From Beroe forskalii (Eukaryota > Ctenophora > Nuda > Beroida > Beroidae): a stretch of DNA of 64,000 nucleotides. Below, piece after piece: positions 12,201 through 24,400 of the stretch. The stretch is taken from the NCBI GenBank assembly GCA_011033025.1, contig WFMF01000234.1:131817-195816 (forward strand), read 5' to 3'. The translations under genes were made by a program, and so were the position numbers. Within the stretch, counting starts at the first letter, position 1, and each line of letters starts with the position of its first letter. The notes under the pieces are model-generated. The model worked only from the letters and a program-made list of their open reading frames with translations. It made no database searches and was not told the origin of the DNA.

Positions 12201-15200
12201 CCAGTACCTCCCGTTTCAGGGCATCAATTATTGTTTGGTTCTGTGCCAGCTTCTCGCTGCAGTCCGCTGTGAACGTTGCAAATTATAAGCCGCGCACGAG
12301 AAATAGGCGGGTAAGATGACGTCATCATCATATTATTATGAAGTGAGTTGATGACGCTGAACCGCCTATTTCTCGTGTGCGGAGTATAGATATAGCAAAA
12401 AACACTCCACTGGGTAGTGTATTTAAAGGTTTTACTTATATTCCAACAGCTGTAACAGCCAATGACGGCAATCGAAATGACAGGGAAGTGTTGTTAAATA
12501 TAGCGGGAAAAGGTGGCTCGAATGATTGGTCAGGTGCTATCAAAAAGAAGTTCAAAATAAGAAAAGGAAATAGTCATGCAGGTTAATCGACATGAATCAG
12601 AGACACGATGAACTTGATAAAACGGGTTCCAGTTAAACATGATCTACTGGTCCTCTGGGATCAAAAATGCCCTCGTAAATTGTGCGACAGAATAAATCGC
12701 TAATATCAGTACATTCCCTGATAACCAATGAGTGCTTCTCATTGTCTGACCACGTGTGTGCTGACAACCAATCAGAGCATTGCCTGGGGTGCTGACAACC
12801 AATCAGAGAGTGCTGATAACCTACCCCGTAACTCACCCTCCCTGTTCGTATACTGGTGGATCCTGTTCTTGAGGGTCTCGATCTCGAAGGCCTTGTCCTT
12901 GTTGCTCTGATCCAACTCCCGCATCTCACTGTTTAGGTTCTCAAGGACCACCTGGAATTCCTGGGGAGTTTGGGAGTTCACTTTGCACAATGATCTAATG
13001 ATCAGCTGAGTTAGGAGGTTCACTTTGCACAATGATCATATGATCAGCTGAATTTACCTATTCCTGGGGGAGTTTGGGAGTTTACTTTGCACATTGATCT
13101 AATGACCAGCTGAATTTGCCTATTTCTGGGGGAGTTTGGGAGTTCAATTTGCATAATGATTTAATGATCAGCTGAATTTACCTATTTCTGGGGGAGTTTG
13201 GGAGTTCAATTTGCATAATGATCTAATGATCAGCTGAATTTACCTACTTGGGAGTTTTGGAGTTCATTTTGCATAATTCTACAATTTACTTTGTACAATG
13301 ATCTGATTACTTCTTTTGATATAATCATGGAGAAAAAGGAAGGCCTGTACTGAAGAAACTGTGAATTATGAAAATATGACAAAGTAGAGAATTCGGGAGA
13401 GAAAAAGTTGCAGACAATAAAACCTCTCAAACATGATAAAATGAAAAAGGCAGTTTGTTTTTGAAGAAAATGAAACCTCTCTCACAACATTAATCTGGGC
13501 CTCCTTCCTCTCATACTCCTCCTTCAGTTTCTGGAGCAGTGCCAGGTTCTTCGTTTGGGATTCTATCAGCTCTTCTTTTTCTGAGGAATAAGTAGTAAAC
13601 AACTGGGTTGAGTGGGGGAGCAATAGTTACACCACGGCGGTGGTGTAACTATTCTTATCCACAGAGCGGAGCGAGGTGAGTAAAATGAGGTATTCACCGA
13701 GCGAAGCCAGTTGAATAACTCTTTTTTTCGTTATCATCAGTCATTCTTTTTTTTAGCAAGGAATACTTTTTATCGGACTTCAGTCCAACGCAGATTCAAA
13801 TTCCTGACTATTTTTACCACTTCTTACTCTTGATAAGAGTACCTAAGGGCTACTTACTGCCTTAGTTTAAAAGTTAAAAAAAGAAGAAACAAACTTACCC
13901 GCCACAGATTTCTGTTTGTACTCATGGAACTCTCTCTCCACACTTTCCTTGTCCCGGTACAGAGTCTCCTGTTCTTCCTTGTAATGGCGGTGCAACTCTT
14001 CCAGCTTTGCTTCCAGTGCTTCCTTCTCTTCCTTTGCTTGCTTTAGAGACTGAGCGGAAAGTAGATTATAGTTAAGTAGTTACTCGTAAGTAGCTACTTA
14101 GTTATTAGTAAGTAGAATTAATAATTATAGTATATAGACTGAGGAAATTAGGTATCTCTTCGATTCGTGACAAGATCACAGTGCTTTTATGGAAATTATG
14201 CGAGTATTTAAGCGAAGTTCACAACGAACAATTGAAAATTGCTATGAAATTCGTTGTATACATGGGCAGTTCGAACTGCATTTTGCGCGGCGTATCGACA
14301 TATGAATGATATTTCTGTACGCCACTACGCAAACTTTAGTCCCGCATGCTGCAATTCGAACTGTCGCCGTTTCCAACGAATTAGGTGAGAACCAATCACC
14401 TGTTCATGTTGCTCGCTGAGAAGTATTGATTCCTCGGATATCTTCTCTATTGACTTGTTCAGGGTCTCTTCCGCGAACTTCTTATCAGTCCGGGCCTTTT
14501 CCAACTCACTCTAGAAAAGTAGAAAGGGGAATGATTTATCATACCTAGTTGAAACACAGAGATATGATCTGGTCAAATCAAAGCAATTCTCTACTGTGGT
14601 TTGTAGATTAAAATAAATGGAACAGAAGAACTGAGAGGGGGTTCGAAACTCGATCCTTTTGGGATGCCAGTGCATCTCAACTCCCGTAGCTAGGGCTTCA
14701 TTAGGTTTATTAGTTTATGAGTTGTCTACCTACAATCTACAACAAATCACCTTGAACTGTGTTGCGAAGGACTTGACCTTGTTCTGCATTTCTATCCGTT
14801 CCTGTTCCTGGTACTCCAGTACTCTAGCTAGCTCCTCCTCAATATCAAGGGCTGCTTCTTCCTTCTTTGTTATCTGGTCCTTCTGTAGGGGGAATATATC
14901 GTTATATGGTCCTTCTGTAGGGGGAATATATCGTTATCTGGTCCTTCTGTGGTGGGAATATGTCGTCTTTAATATCTTTAATTCATTGAAAATCTGAGTC
15001 TTATATTGTGATCTCGAGGAATGGAACTCCTGATTCTTTTAGAGCAGGATATTCCCTAAAGCTGAAAAGTTTCTTTAATGTTGTAAGTCATATGAAAGTA
15101 TACCAATGACCCCCTAGCGACTCCCTGCTGAGGTCAGCAAGGCTTCAGTAGGGGGTCAGCAGGGGGTGATTGGTCAACTATCTTCAATTTTGTCAGCTTA

Positions 15201-15999
15201 CCGCAGCCAGGAGCTCCTCCTGTAGTTTATTCATCTCGTTTGCCGTCTCCTGCTGCAAAATCTGGAAAATAGAACCTTAAAAACACTTAATGGGGAGCAA
15301 GTTAAAACGTTAAATGATACACTTAATGGGCTTGGTTAAGGGTCAACTACTAAACTGCCTCTTAAACTATGAGTAAAGTGGCACTTACAAATGGCATCGT
15401 ACTGCCCCAGATCATTATATACGAGAATTAAAAGATCCTCAAGTGAAAATGCAGAAAAAAGCCCAGAAAATATCAGTAGTGTTTCGTGTACCTCTTTCTC
15501 GGATCTGAGTTGCTCGATCTTCTCCACTACAGAGGAGGTGAGCACGGGGAGAGTGTCTCCCTCAACTTTTAGGGTGTGGCATAACTGCGGGAATATTGAA
15601 GTGAAACCATGAGTGTAACTGCGGGATAGACTGAGAGAAAGGGAATAATGAAGTAAAACAGGGAGAGTGTGTTTCTCAACTTTTAGGGTGTGGCATAACT
15701 GCGGGAAAAAGAGAAATCATGAAGTGAGAAAATGAAGTTCATTTTCTCACTTCATCATTTCATTAATAATGAAGGAAGCAGGAAGGGCATGATTGTAGCA
15801 GAATTAATTCCTGTGGAGAATAATTTCAATACGCCAATACAATAAACAATTTCGACGTATATGTTCTCTGTTTACTGTTTTTCATTCCAAATTAGGATGA
15901 AATACCTGAATTATCAATGAAAAACCAATAAAAAATGTTAGTTTGAATGATAAGTTTTTAACTTACGGCTCTGAGCAAAATAGGGTTTCTACCAGTCAT
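6218..15999 (-). CDS. Large coiled-coil protein, 25 exons (start and stop both visible)
   Basis: Minus-strand exons, 5' to 3': 15967-15999 (ATG), 15492-15584, 15202-15261, 14751-14882, 14400-14510, 13899-14049, 13486-13580, 12837-12960, 12171-12266, 11750-11970, 11151-11354, 10626-10775, 10269-10364, 9943-10067, 9561-9663, 9117-9224, 8732-8860, 8425-8550, 8122-8209, 7861-7986, 7592-7660, 7247-7452, 6884-6988, 6575-6634, 6218-6359 (TAG). This gives ~985 residues. It starts M-T-G-R-N-P-I-L-L-R-A, then is almost all heptad coiled coil. A Ser/Ala-rich linker lies in exon 7247-7452, and the non-coil tail ends E-P-A-D-N-Q-L-I. Phases agree at every junction except 9943-10067/9561-9663 and 9117-9224/8732-8860; each lacks one base. 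The first could alternatively be a GC-AG intron. No family is recognised; a centrosomal, Golgi or cytoskeletal scaffold role is inference. The upstream neighbour on the same strand is another coiled-coil gene sharing the string I-L-K-N-K-V-R-K. Confidence 0.75.
10776..10925 (-). repeat. Two extra copies of the 5' part of a coding exon plus its splice acceptor
   Basis: Exon 10626-10775 begins (minus strand) after the acceptor TTTATTCCCAG. The first ~45 bp of that exon with the acceptor are repeated twice more immediately upstream in the intron, a period of about 68-70 bp and three copies in all. The extra copies encode near-identical A-E-Q-V-K-E-E-L-N but run into the next acceptor and then a stop. 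Only the innermost acceptor gives an open frame. Confidence 0.85.
11355..11550 (-). repeat. Tandem repeat anchored on a splice acceptor, 3 copies
   Basis: Three copies, period ~78 bp, of a unit starting ACTCCTTGGTTGGTAACTGT. The first copy straddles the boundary of exon 11151-11354, so each repeat contains the acceptor ACCAACCAAG followed by exon-like GAGTT or a one-base variant. Confidence 0.85.
12291..12381. repeat. Short inverted repeat in an intron
   Basis: Arms CCGCGCACGAGAAATAGGCG (12291 on) and its near complement ending at 12381 (CGCCTATTTCTCGTGTGCGG) flank ~45 bp containing TGACGTCATCATCAT. It looks like a small hairpin MITE. Confidence 0.75.
12961..13290 (-). repeat. ~60-bp intronic tandem repeat anchored on a splice acceptor, ~5 units
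   Basis: Units of the type CTGGGGGAGTTTGGGAGTTC followed by a TTTGCA-AATGATCTAATGATCAGCTG segment run upstream from the acceptor of exon 12837-12960. Several copies retain ATTCCTGGGG or ATTTCTGGGG, meaning the acceptor plus the first four or so exon bases. Confidence 0.8.
13621..13653. repeat. Perfect short palindrome
   Basis: AATAGTTACACCAC, a 4-bp spacer GGCG, then GTGGTGTAACTATT; intronic. Confidence 0.8.
14263..14369. mobile_element. Hairpin MITE, GTTCGAACTG family, copy 1
   Basis: Ends GGGCAGTTCGAACTGCA and TGCAATTCGAACTGTCGCC are inverted. The inside is GC-rich and contains GCGCGGCGTA and TACGCCACTACGC. A second copy lies in the other coiled-coil gene at 19209-19355. Confidence 0.65.
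14877..14965 (-). repeat. 37-bp tandem repeat spanning a splice acceptor, 3 copies
   Basis: The unit TGGTCCTTCTGTAGGGGGAA plus ATATCGTTATC is repeated. The first copy contains the intron/exon boundary of exon 14751-14882 (acceptor CCCCCTACAG then AAGGACC), so three near-identical acceptors with exon-like bases follow one another. Confidence 0.85.
15662..15705 (-). repeat. Partial copy of exon 2 and its acceptor in the upstream intron
   Basis: About 44 bp matching 15548-15590 (GGGAGAGTGT ... CTCAACTTTTAGGGTGTGGC), including the end of exon 15492-15584 and the acceptor side. It lies ~110 bp upstream of the true exon. Confidence 0.8.
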
Positions 16000-17282
16000 A
16001 GAACAATGAATATAAACAAGTTAAAAAGTTAACAAAATACAAAGAAAAAGGAAGAGATTTGGTACACGAAAGGGAAACGCAAGCAAAAGAGGACAATGTT
16101 TTGATAGTGTACTGCAACTAAAGACCTACTCTCACAGGCGAAGAATCAAGGCACATTACTGTGGTAAGTTAATTAGGGGGATTGTAGGAATTACAATTGA
16201 TATTTGAGCTGGTATGTGGCATTATTATTTCCAAATTGCCAAATTTGTTGATTTCTTTACCACTGTTTGTTGAATGAGTATCTAATTGTTTATTGTTAGC
16301 ATTTCCAAGTTCACGCATTTACATAGCATAGGTATTCAGATTAATCCTAGCTAATTAGTCTTGATTTTCCAGTCAACTCTAAAAATCTGCATACGATGGA
16401 AATATTTTGCATAGTTGCATACCTTGATGTCAAATGGTCAAACCCTGGATACTTTACTGCTTTCACGAAACTTTGAAGACAATGTTTCATGATGCAGCCC
16501 GTATGAATTAGGGATGGACTATGGTATTATGGTGATAGGTAGTGCAGGTAAAATCAAGAGCTCATCAGATTTACATTATTTTTGGACGGGTCATGGATTC
16601 ATGGATAGTAAAGTGAGAGTTTTGCAATCACCATGACAATTCAAACTTCAAAGGAAGATTCAAAGATAACAATGAAAGAATGAAAATTGAACTCTAATCA
16701 TTTTTAGCACTAAAAACGGAACGTCAATTCAATAAATGATTTAAAAAAGCAAATGGCATCATGTCTGAATGCAGGTCTTTTAGGTATAGGACATCCGCGT
16801 ACTAAAAAAGTAAAAACTGAAATGCAATCCACAAAAACAACTAATATTTGGCAACCCAATCCAAGAGAGCTATCGAAAGAACCGTAGTAAGACCTCATTC
16901 TGCCCCGTGCGTCCAACTTGATCGTCATGGAAACGAGAGATACAAATTAGGTTTACCGCCACCCGGTGACTCAGTTACCAGACAATTGCAACATGGCCGA
17001 GCTGCTGCTGTCATTGGCTGGCGAAGGACACCGAGCTCCCTCATTGGTGGAAAACGGGGTGGCAAAGTTCGAAATCTTCTTCCCGAATCAAGTGAATCAT
17101 GTTTCTATTTTTTGTCGTTCTGTGCTGGGTATCAGCGTATGATGGCTGGTAGAAGAGGATTTCATAGCTGAAGATGAAGCTATAATGGTCTTTCTTTTAG
17201 GGCTGTTATGGTATGGCTTTTCATCAATTATCATGGTATGGCTTGACCAAAAACCAAAAACAACTCACTCGTCAGCAAGAAT
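16000..17282. other. Upstream region of the 25-exon gene; no gene seen
   Basis: Presumed promoter and 5' UTR of the minus-strand gene starting at 15999, then sequence of unclear origin. A 107-codon plus-strand frame at 16848-17171 has no recognisable domain and is probably chance or part of the retroelement fragment that follows. Confidence 0.5.
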
Positions 17283-18072
17283 GTGAAGAACGCAGATATC
17301 ACTCCCAGCGTGATAAAAGAGGCAGTGAAGTCTGCAGTTGAAGAGGACAGAGGAGAGGAGGATAGGTCTCACAACGTCATGGTGTACGGGTTGGAGGAAA
17401 AAGATCGCGGGAACGAGCAAAATCTGCAGCTTCGTACTTTGTTAAAGGAGCTGGATTCTTGCATTGACTTGGATAAGGTCACGTATGCAAGGATTGGAGC
17501 GGTCAAGGAGGGCAGCGTGAGACCCGTCCGGGTAACGTTTGACAAGAAGGACTTTGTGCCTTGGGTTCTTTCACGAAGCCGGGTACTCAAGGACAGTGAT
17601 CAATTCCCCTCTGTGTTTCTGGGACCTGACCGCAGTGTGGAGGAGCGGCAAGCTCACAGGAAACTGGTGGAGGAGATGAAGAAGAAACGTCTGGAGATCC
17701 CTGATAGGGTATTCTTCATCAGACAGGGTTCTGTCTGTTCAAAACCACGACATACAGACGATCAGGACTGATGCGTTACAGGCGTGCTTGGTTTAATCTT
17801 TGTTTTTTTTAGTATGGCGTTGTAACTTTGATTAAGTTTTGAGCAAGTATTTTGCTATTTGCTATTTATGGATACACGTGCAGATAGCCGCATTTTGGAA
17901 AAGACGCAACTTTTGTCTTAATGTGCTTGCATACAGGAATTAACTTTTTCTCGCGGCATAATTTGACAATGAGGAGATATTGTTTGTAATTTGTACTCTG
18001 TATATGTTCATTACCTTCCGCCCATAAAAGAGGCAAACCCCCACGGGGGTTTTTCAATCAATCAATCAAATA
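17283..18072 (+). mobile_element. Non-LTR retrotransposon remnant: ORF1-like protein and 3' tail
   Basis: An uninterrupted 162-codon frame (17283-17771) contains H-N-V-M-V-Y-G-L, then Y-A-R-I-G, R-P-V-R-V-T-F and F-L-G-P-D-R-S-V-E-E-R-Q. These strings are typical of the RNA-binding ORF1 protein of CR1/L2-type LINEs. The frame begins without a convincing start, so it is 5'-truncated. It is followed by ~280 bp of 3' UTR-like sequence, a small hairpin (CCCCCACGGGGG, about 18038-18050) and a (TCAA)n tail at 18053-18070, all usual for a LINE 3' end. No reverse transcriptase ORF lies between, so this is an internally deleted or ORF1-only copy. It sits between the two coiled-coil genes. Confidence 0.7.
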
Positions 18073-18427
18073 ATCGTACAACCAAAAATCGAAGAAAAGC
18101 AGAAAAATCCAATTTGTCTCGTCCGCATGAATACTAAAACACAAGTGCACAACCTATGACCCTACAACCATGAAATACATGCTTAACCCTTACTAGCTAA
18201 TTTTGTACACCAGATGAAGTAATTCAATATATGAAATTCAAATCGGGAACATGATTATTCATAATATTTTCAAAAACATTGGAACCAAATATGAAGTACA
18301 CCGTAACACATTTTTATCAAAGTTTACATTTTCCGTTGCCATGTAAACGCTTATTAATATCCATACACTTTTATTTCATTACGTACTGATTCTCATATTG
18401 AATCGCGTGAAATTTGGCAGAAAAATT
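18073..18427. other. 3' flank of the second coiled-coil gene
   Basis: AT-rich sequence just beyond the stop codon at 18428-18430 (minus); presumed 3' UTR. Nothing else seen. Confidence 0.5.
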
Positions 18428-21400
18428 TCACTGATTTGACACAAATTTAAGGATGTTCTTGCAGCTAACTTTGTCAGAGCATTTCTTTATTTCTTCCAAC
18501 AAATCCTTCCCTGTTGAGTCCTCTGGGGGTGCTGAAAAATTAAAGTTTCTATCAAAGTATTTAATAATTTACTGATTTAAGCTTTTAAGTATTTATTTAA
18601 GCAATCAAAAAAGTTTTGCTCATGCTCAACGCAAACCCAGATTACATCATTATTTCATATCTTTCATAATCAAACGTTGGAAAATTCGGTAAAGTTTTTT
18701 CTAAAAATCTAAACTCAACTCACGCCTCTCAGTTTGGGTCTCCATGTCAGCCCAAGTGAGGAGTAAAGGACTCATGGTGTCTATCTGTCTGTCACACAGC
18801 ATCTTGGTGGCCCCTGTAACAACGGGAATTTATTCTCTTTTGACTCAGTTTACTGGTACAATATGTAAAAAGCACCTCTTAATCAATCCCATCATCAATC
18901 GATGCATTGTACACACATAATACGGTTAAAGTTTGAAACCTGCCACGACGGGACTGAGGTAGAGCGAGCACTCGGTGGGAGTAGGTGGCGTGATGTCTTC
19001 TGGCGTGCTCCTGAGGGATGGGGGTGATCCGGTGATAAAAGTAGTACCAGGGCGGTATGTACCGCGGTACGTACCGCGAAGTGAACTGACTATTGGGAGA
19101 ATAAAGACGGCAATTAGGGATATCAATTGGAAGATGAAATCAACTACTTACCACCGACGCCAATCGGTGTACAACAAAATGTGCTGTGGAAAGCGATAAG
19201 CCTCACGATGGCAGTTCGAACTGAATTTTGCGCGACGCGCATCTTTCTTGTGCGTGCGACTCAAGTTTGCCCGGCGTACAGACATAAACGTCTGTACGCC
19301 GCGCAGACTTGAGCTGCTCACACAAAAGACACGCAAAGTGCAGCTCGAACTGCCCCTGTTACTCACGATCCAACAGGCAGAGTTCCATGCCTTCTCCTCA
19401 TCAGAGCCAACTCGTGCTCCAGCTTTTCCGTGAGATCTGTTGAGCAGAGCAGCTCTTCTTTCAGGGCTACAAATGTATGGTTGTTACATAATATGCTGAC
19501 GAATTTGACGAATTTTTCCCAGTTTTTGGACGAGTGCAACAACCATGGCCAAATGTTTTGGTAAGAAATGATAGAGTAGTAATGGTGCATGTAATGGTCA
19601 ATGGTTATATAAAATCAAGAATCTCACATTTAGAACATGTGTGAGTCTGGTTCAGGACACAGGTTTAATTGTAAGTAAGACGTTAGTACTGGTTATAAAT
19701 GCAAAACTTTAAATTCACCTCTGTATTTCTCCAGCAGTTTGGCGTACTGTTCCTCCTTCTTCACAGTTTCAGCCTCCATTTCCTTCAACTCAGAAATCTG
19801 CTCTAACAGAGCCTTCTCCCGGCTCTCTGCCTTCCCGACCTTCTTCTGCAACTCACCAGCTATCTTCAGCTGATACTGCAGTGCCAACTCCAGCTCTTTT
19901 TCTGATTTCTTGCTATCAGCGAGATCGTTTGAAAGCTGATTAGCTTTCATTTTCAACTTTTCAACACTGTGGTCCCTCAGCTGATCAACCTGCATTGAAA
20001 TCGTGCTACTGTACGCTGAATCAGACCCGAAGGGGAACAGTGAACTGTGATCTGTTTGCACGATGATATCACTCTTCCCTCCCTCACTTCGTCTCTTCTG
20101 TCGCGGACTAGTCCCGGGGGTGGTAGCAGGACTCGGTTTCCTGGGAGACGAGGGCCGGATGTTAAATACGTGAAAAAAACGCCGAAAAGTACGACGTATT
20201 GGCCTCTGAAGAAAAGTACGCTTATTTTTGTAAAATACGTATTTAGCAACCTGGGAGATGGGGGCCAGTTACCATTTCTCAATAAATCCGGATACGGTTT
20301 TGGTTTCGGTTAGCAAAACAGCCCGGTTAACTTGTATTTCGGTTTCGGTACTTCGGTTGTTTCCTACCTGGGAGACGAGGGCCGGGATCCCAGAGTCGTG
20401 ATCCGAGCGTAGCAGTTGCTACACAAGTTGTCCTTGTACTGACTGACGAACATGTGGAGAATCTCCCGGGCAGGGTCCGAGGGAATGACCATGAAACAAC
20501 GGTGCTGCAGGATGATATAATTAAAGTCTAATTACAGTCTAATTACATTCGTATTACAGTCTAATTAAAGATTCAAAGTAATGTCAGACCGACGAGATCA
20601 AAATATCTAAAAGCTCATCAAACGGAGAACATCCTATACTATAAGCTTAAAACTTGAATGGTTAATGTAAAACTGTTAAAGTTTGATGTAAAGTGATATG
20701 ATTAAAACCTGCAAGTCGTTCAGGTTGGTGAGGGTTCCCCTGTCAACTTGTAAACTGGGCATCCTGAGCGCAGCAACTTTAGCGTTTTCACCTTCCTTGT
20801 GGCAGCTATCAAGTTCTCCTCCAGGTTTTCGATTGTAACTTCTTTTTCTATCAACTCAATTTGGAGACTCTTCGTTGCTGCTTCAAGCTTCTCATTCAAC
20901 GCAACAGCTGAACTCATCTTCTTTTTGAGTTCTATGAGATCATTTGATTCCTCATTTGATTTGTTGATGAAACTATCTTTTTCTGCAAGTAATCTCTCAA
21001 TTTGATGGCCGAGTTTGTCGTTAGCTTTAGCCAGGGCTCTCACGGACACCTTTGTCTCTTCCAGTGCCTCTTTAAAGTCCAATGATTTCTTCACTGGTTT
21101 CGCCGAGGTTTCGCATCCTTCATCAGCACTAGATCCACTAGAAAGAGTATGGGCGTAGGCTTGATCCAGAAGACGCTGACGAAGTTCATTGTTCAAGGAA
21201 TTTATAGTTTCTCTTGCATCGTCTTCATAGAATTTATTGATTTCTTTCTCATCTTCTAACCGCTTCTGAGCTTCAACCAATGAACTCTCCAGCTTAAATT
21301 TCTCATCTTTGAGGACGTTGATAGCATCGTTGGCAGCATTCTTCTCTAATTTCTCTATGTTATACTTATCTGCAATGTCTAGGAACTCCTTTTCTTTGTC

Positions 21401-24400
21401 GTCGATCACATTATCAATGTGAGTTCTCGCTTCCAACTGAATGTCAAGTTCTGTTTGAAGTGCTTTGGTTGTGGTGCCCAACTGTTTATTTTCTTTCATC
21501 AGAGACTCCAGTGATTTGCTCACTTGATCCGCCTCTTTTTTCAGCTGCCTATTTTCATCATTAACTGAATTAAAGTGCATGCTAAGTTCCTCTTCACGCT
21601 TTCTGAGACCCATTGACTCTTTTTCAAGGGTTGCAACTGTTTGTCGAGCCTCTGTAAGTTCTGATTCCATCACGTCTAACTGTTGGCGAGATGTGTCAGC
21701 ATCATTGATTATAAAACCAATCCTTTCTTCCAAAACTTTTACCTTTTCTTCAAGCATTCTAGCAATATCAATTGTTGCATTTGACTTTAATTGCATTTCT
21801 TGGAGAGGTGCAGTATTCTGGCATCTTGGTTCATCCAGATGCAATGTGACCTGGCATCCCTGATTTTCGAAAGATCTCTCTTGATATGTTTTGAGGGCCT
21901 GCTCAAGACTGTCACCCCTGATTATTTCCTCAGAAAGAGCTGTTTCCAGAGCTGCTATAGTCATTTCTTTCTCCGAGAGAGTGGCATTGTAAATTTCAGT
22001 TGATTCGGCAAACTTTTCTTTGAATCCCAGCAGATCAGCCTGAACAGAGCTGTTCTGCTGCATCTTCTCATCTATGGTTTGCATGAGCTCAGCATCTCGT
22101 TGTTCCATCTGCTGCATGGCGTTGTGAACTGATTCCATGGCGGACTGCAAGCTGGAGAGTTCACTGTTAGAAGTCAGATCTTTGAGCTCTACAGATAATT
22201 TCTCCAACTCATCCTTCTTTTTCTTGTCGTTTTCTTGCAGTATTTCAACAGTTTTATTGGCGTCAATGAGGGCTGTTTGCAGGATTGCCCGTTCAGCTCG
22301 TTCTTTCCGAACTTCTTTCTGCATTTCATCCATGATACTCCTGTTCTTCTCGTTCATCAGATGTTCGCCCTGAACCTTTTCATTGCACTGTTTTTCTACC
22401 AGCTTCACCCTTGCTTCAGCTTCCACTTTCATTGCAGCGATTTGCTGTTTTTCAGCTTTAAAAGCTCTGATTTCGGCTTGCATCAGCTCCATTGCTTCCC
22501 GGTTTTTCTGGTTCATAAGTCGCTCCTGCTCAAACATTGTGTTCAATTCATTCACTTTATCTTGAGATTGAGCTAAAGTAACATCCTTTTCTTTCACTAA
22601 AGCTTCTAGATTCTCTAATTCCTCGACCTTTTCTCTTAGATCTTTCGTGTCTATGTCTGATTCTTCCATCTTTTTCAGGACAAGTGCCAGTTCCTCTTCT
22701 TTTGATTCGAGTGCTTCCTTTAAGCTTTCCTTGTCGGCAACCAGTCCCTCGACTTTCTCATTCAGATCTGTAACCAAAACCTTGGATTCTTGCTCAAGAG
22801 CGGAGACTTCTTTCAGTTTTTCATTGAGTTCAGATGTTTCAGCTTCGAATGATTGCAGTTTTTCCATCAACTGTTCGTGTTCTTCAGTTTCCATCGTTTC
22901 AGCGTTTTTGAACTCCTCCTCAAGCTTCTTGAGCTTTGACACCAATTCAGTATTCTCCTCCTTGAGCACTATGATTTCTTCTTGCTGCTCAATTGTTTTC
23001 TCGACCAATATCCCCATATCATCCCTGATTTCACGGATTTGAACCTCCAGATCAGTCTTCTCAACAGTAAGGGCATTTATCATAAGCTCGTGATCGGATA
23101 GCTCAATTAAAGAGTGTTCCAGCTGCTCACTAACGTTTTCCACATCATCCCGGTACTTCATCTCATTCTCCTTCAATTCATTCAACTTTTGTCGTAAGTC
23201 ATCGATTGTCCTCTGAGCCTCCTCGAGATCCTTCAGTCTCTTACCCAACATCTCTTCCGTTTCATTGTACTTTTTGTAAAGTTCATCCTTCTCATCACCC
23301 GTGAACTTATCAACGGAATGCACCTTACTCAGATCAATTCGTAGTTGATCATTCTGTTCCTCCAAATGTTTCACCCAAATTCTTTCCTTGTTTAGCTCCT
23401 CCTGTAGTGCATCCAGTTTATCAAGTAACTCCTGAATCTGGTCATCACTGAGATTACCCTCGTAGAACGACTCCTCCAGAGACTCCTGTATAACAGGTAA
23501 AGAACTATCGAATTTGCTGTGCTGAAACCCTGCAATCTTTTCCTGGAGCTCTTTGTTCTTCAGTAATTCCTGCTCGAACTTCGATTCCACGTTCTCCGCG
23601 TATAACCGCTCACGTTCCAACTCAGCAGTGAACTTCTTCAGCGTGGATCGGATTTGATCCACCTCACTCCGCAACTCCTCGTTCTCTTCCACAACTTCGT
23701 TGTACTGCCGGTTTACCTGCCGGAGATTTGTGGATTAATCATTAAATATAGTGCAGAGAAAAGACTGAGCTAATTTTAAACAGATTATTATTAGGCCGAT
23801 CTATTGGTGGACTAAATAAATGGTGAACTAGAGAAAAGCCTCTAACTTGCATACGCAAACTCGTGCAGTTACTCCAAGTAATTCTACGCCCAAGTGTGTA
23901 TTTACCGTATATAGCTTACCTTGTCCTCGTGAGCGGAGTAGTCGGGAGTGACGAGTCTCTCGTCCGGGTCCGTGATGAGGATCTCCACATTCACTCCCCC
24001 TGAGTGGGAGGGCCCCGCATCCACATCCATCCGGGAGAAGGATCTCTGCAGCTCCTCTCGTACCTGGCAAACGACAGTTGATTGAGAAACGACCGTTTAT
24101 TCAGAAATGATTACGGGATTTATTGAGAAATGATAACTGGATTCATTGAAATTTGAATAATGGTAACCGCGGGCGACTGGTTACCATTTCTCAATAGATC
24201 CGGTTGACATTTCTCAATAAGTCCGGTTAGCATTTCTCGATGAATCCGGTTACACTTTCCAAAAAATACGGTTAACATTTCTCAATAAATTCGGTTACCA
24301 TTTCTCAATAAGTCCGGTTACCATTTCTCAATAAGTCCGGTTAAAATTCCTCAATAAATCCGGTTGCCATTCCTCAATAAATCCGGTTAAAATTTATTAA

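Noticed and set aside
16848..17171. 107-codon plus frame before the LINE ORF1
   Set aside because: No similarity to a known domain and a weak start; could be retroelement 5' sequence but not shown.
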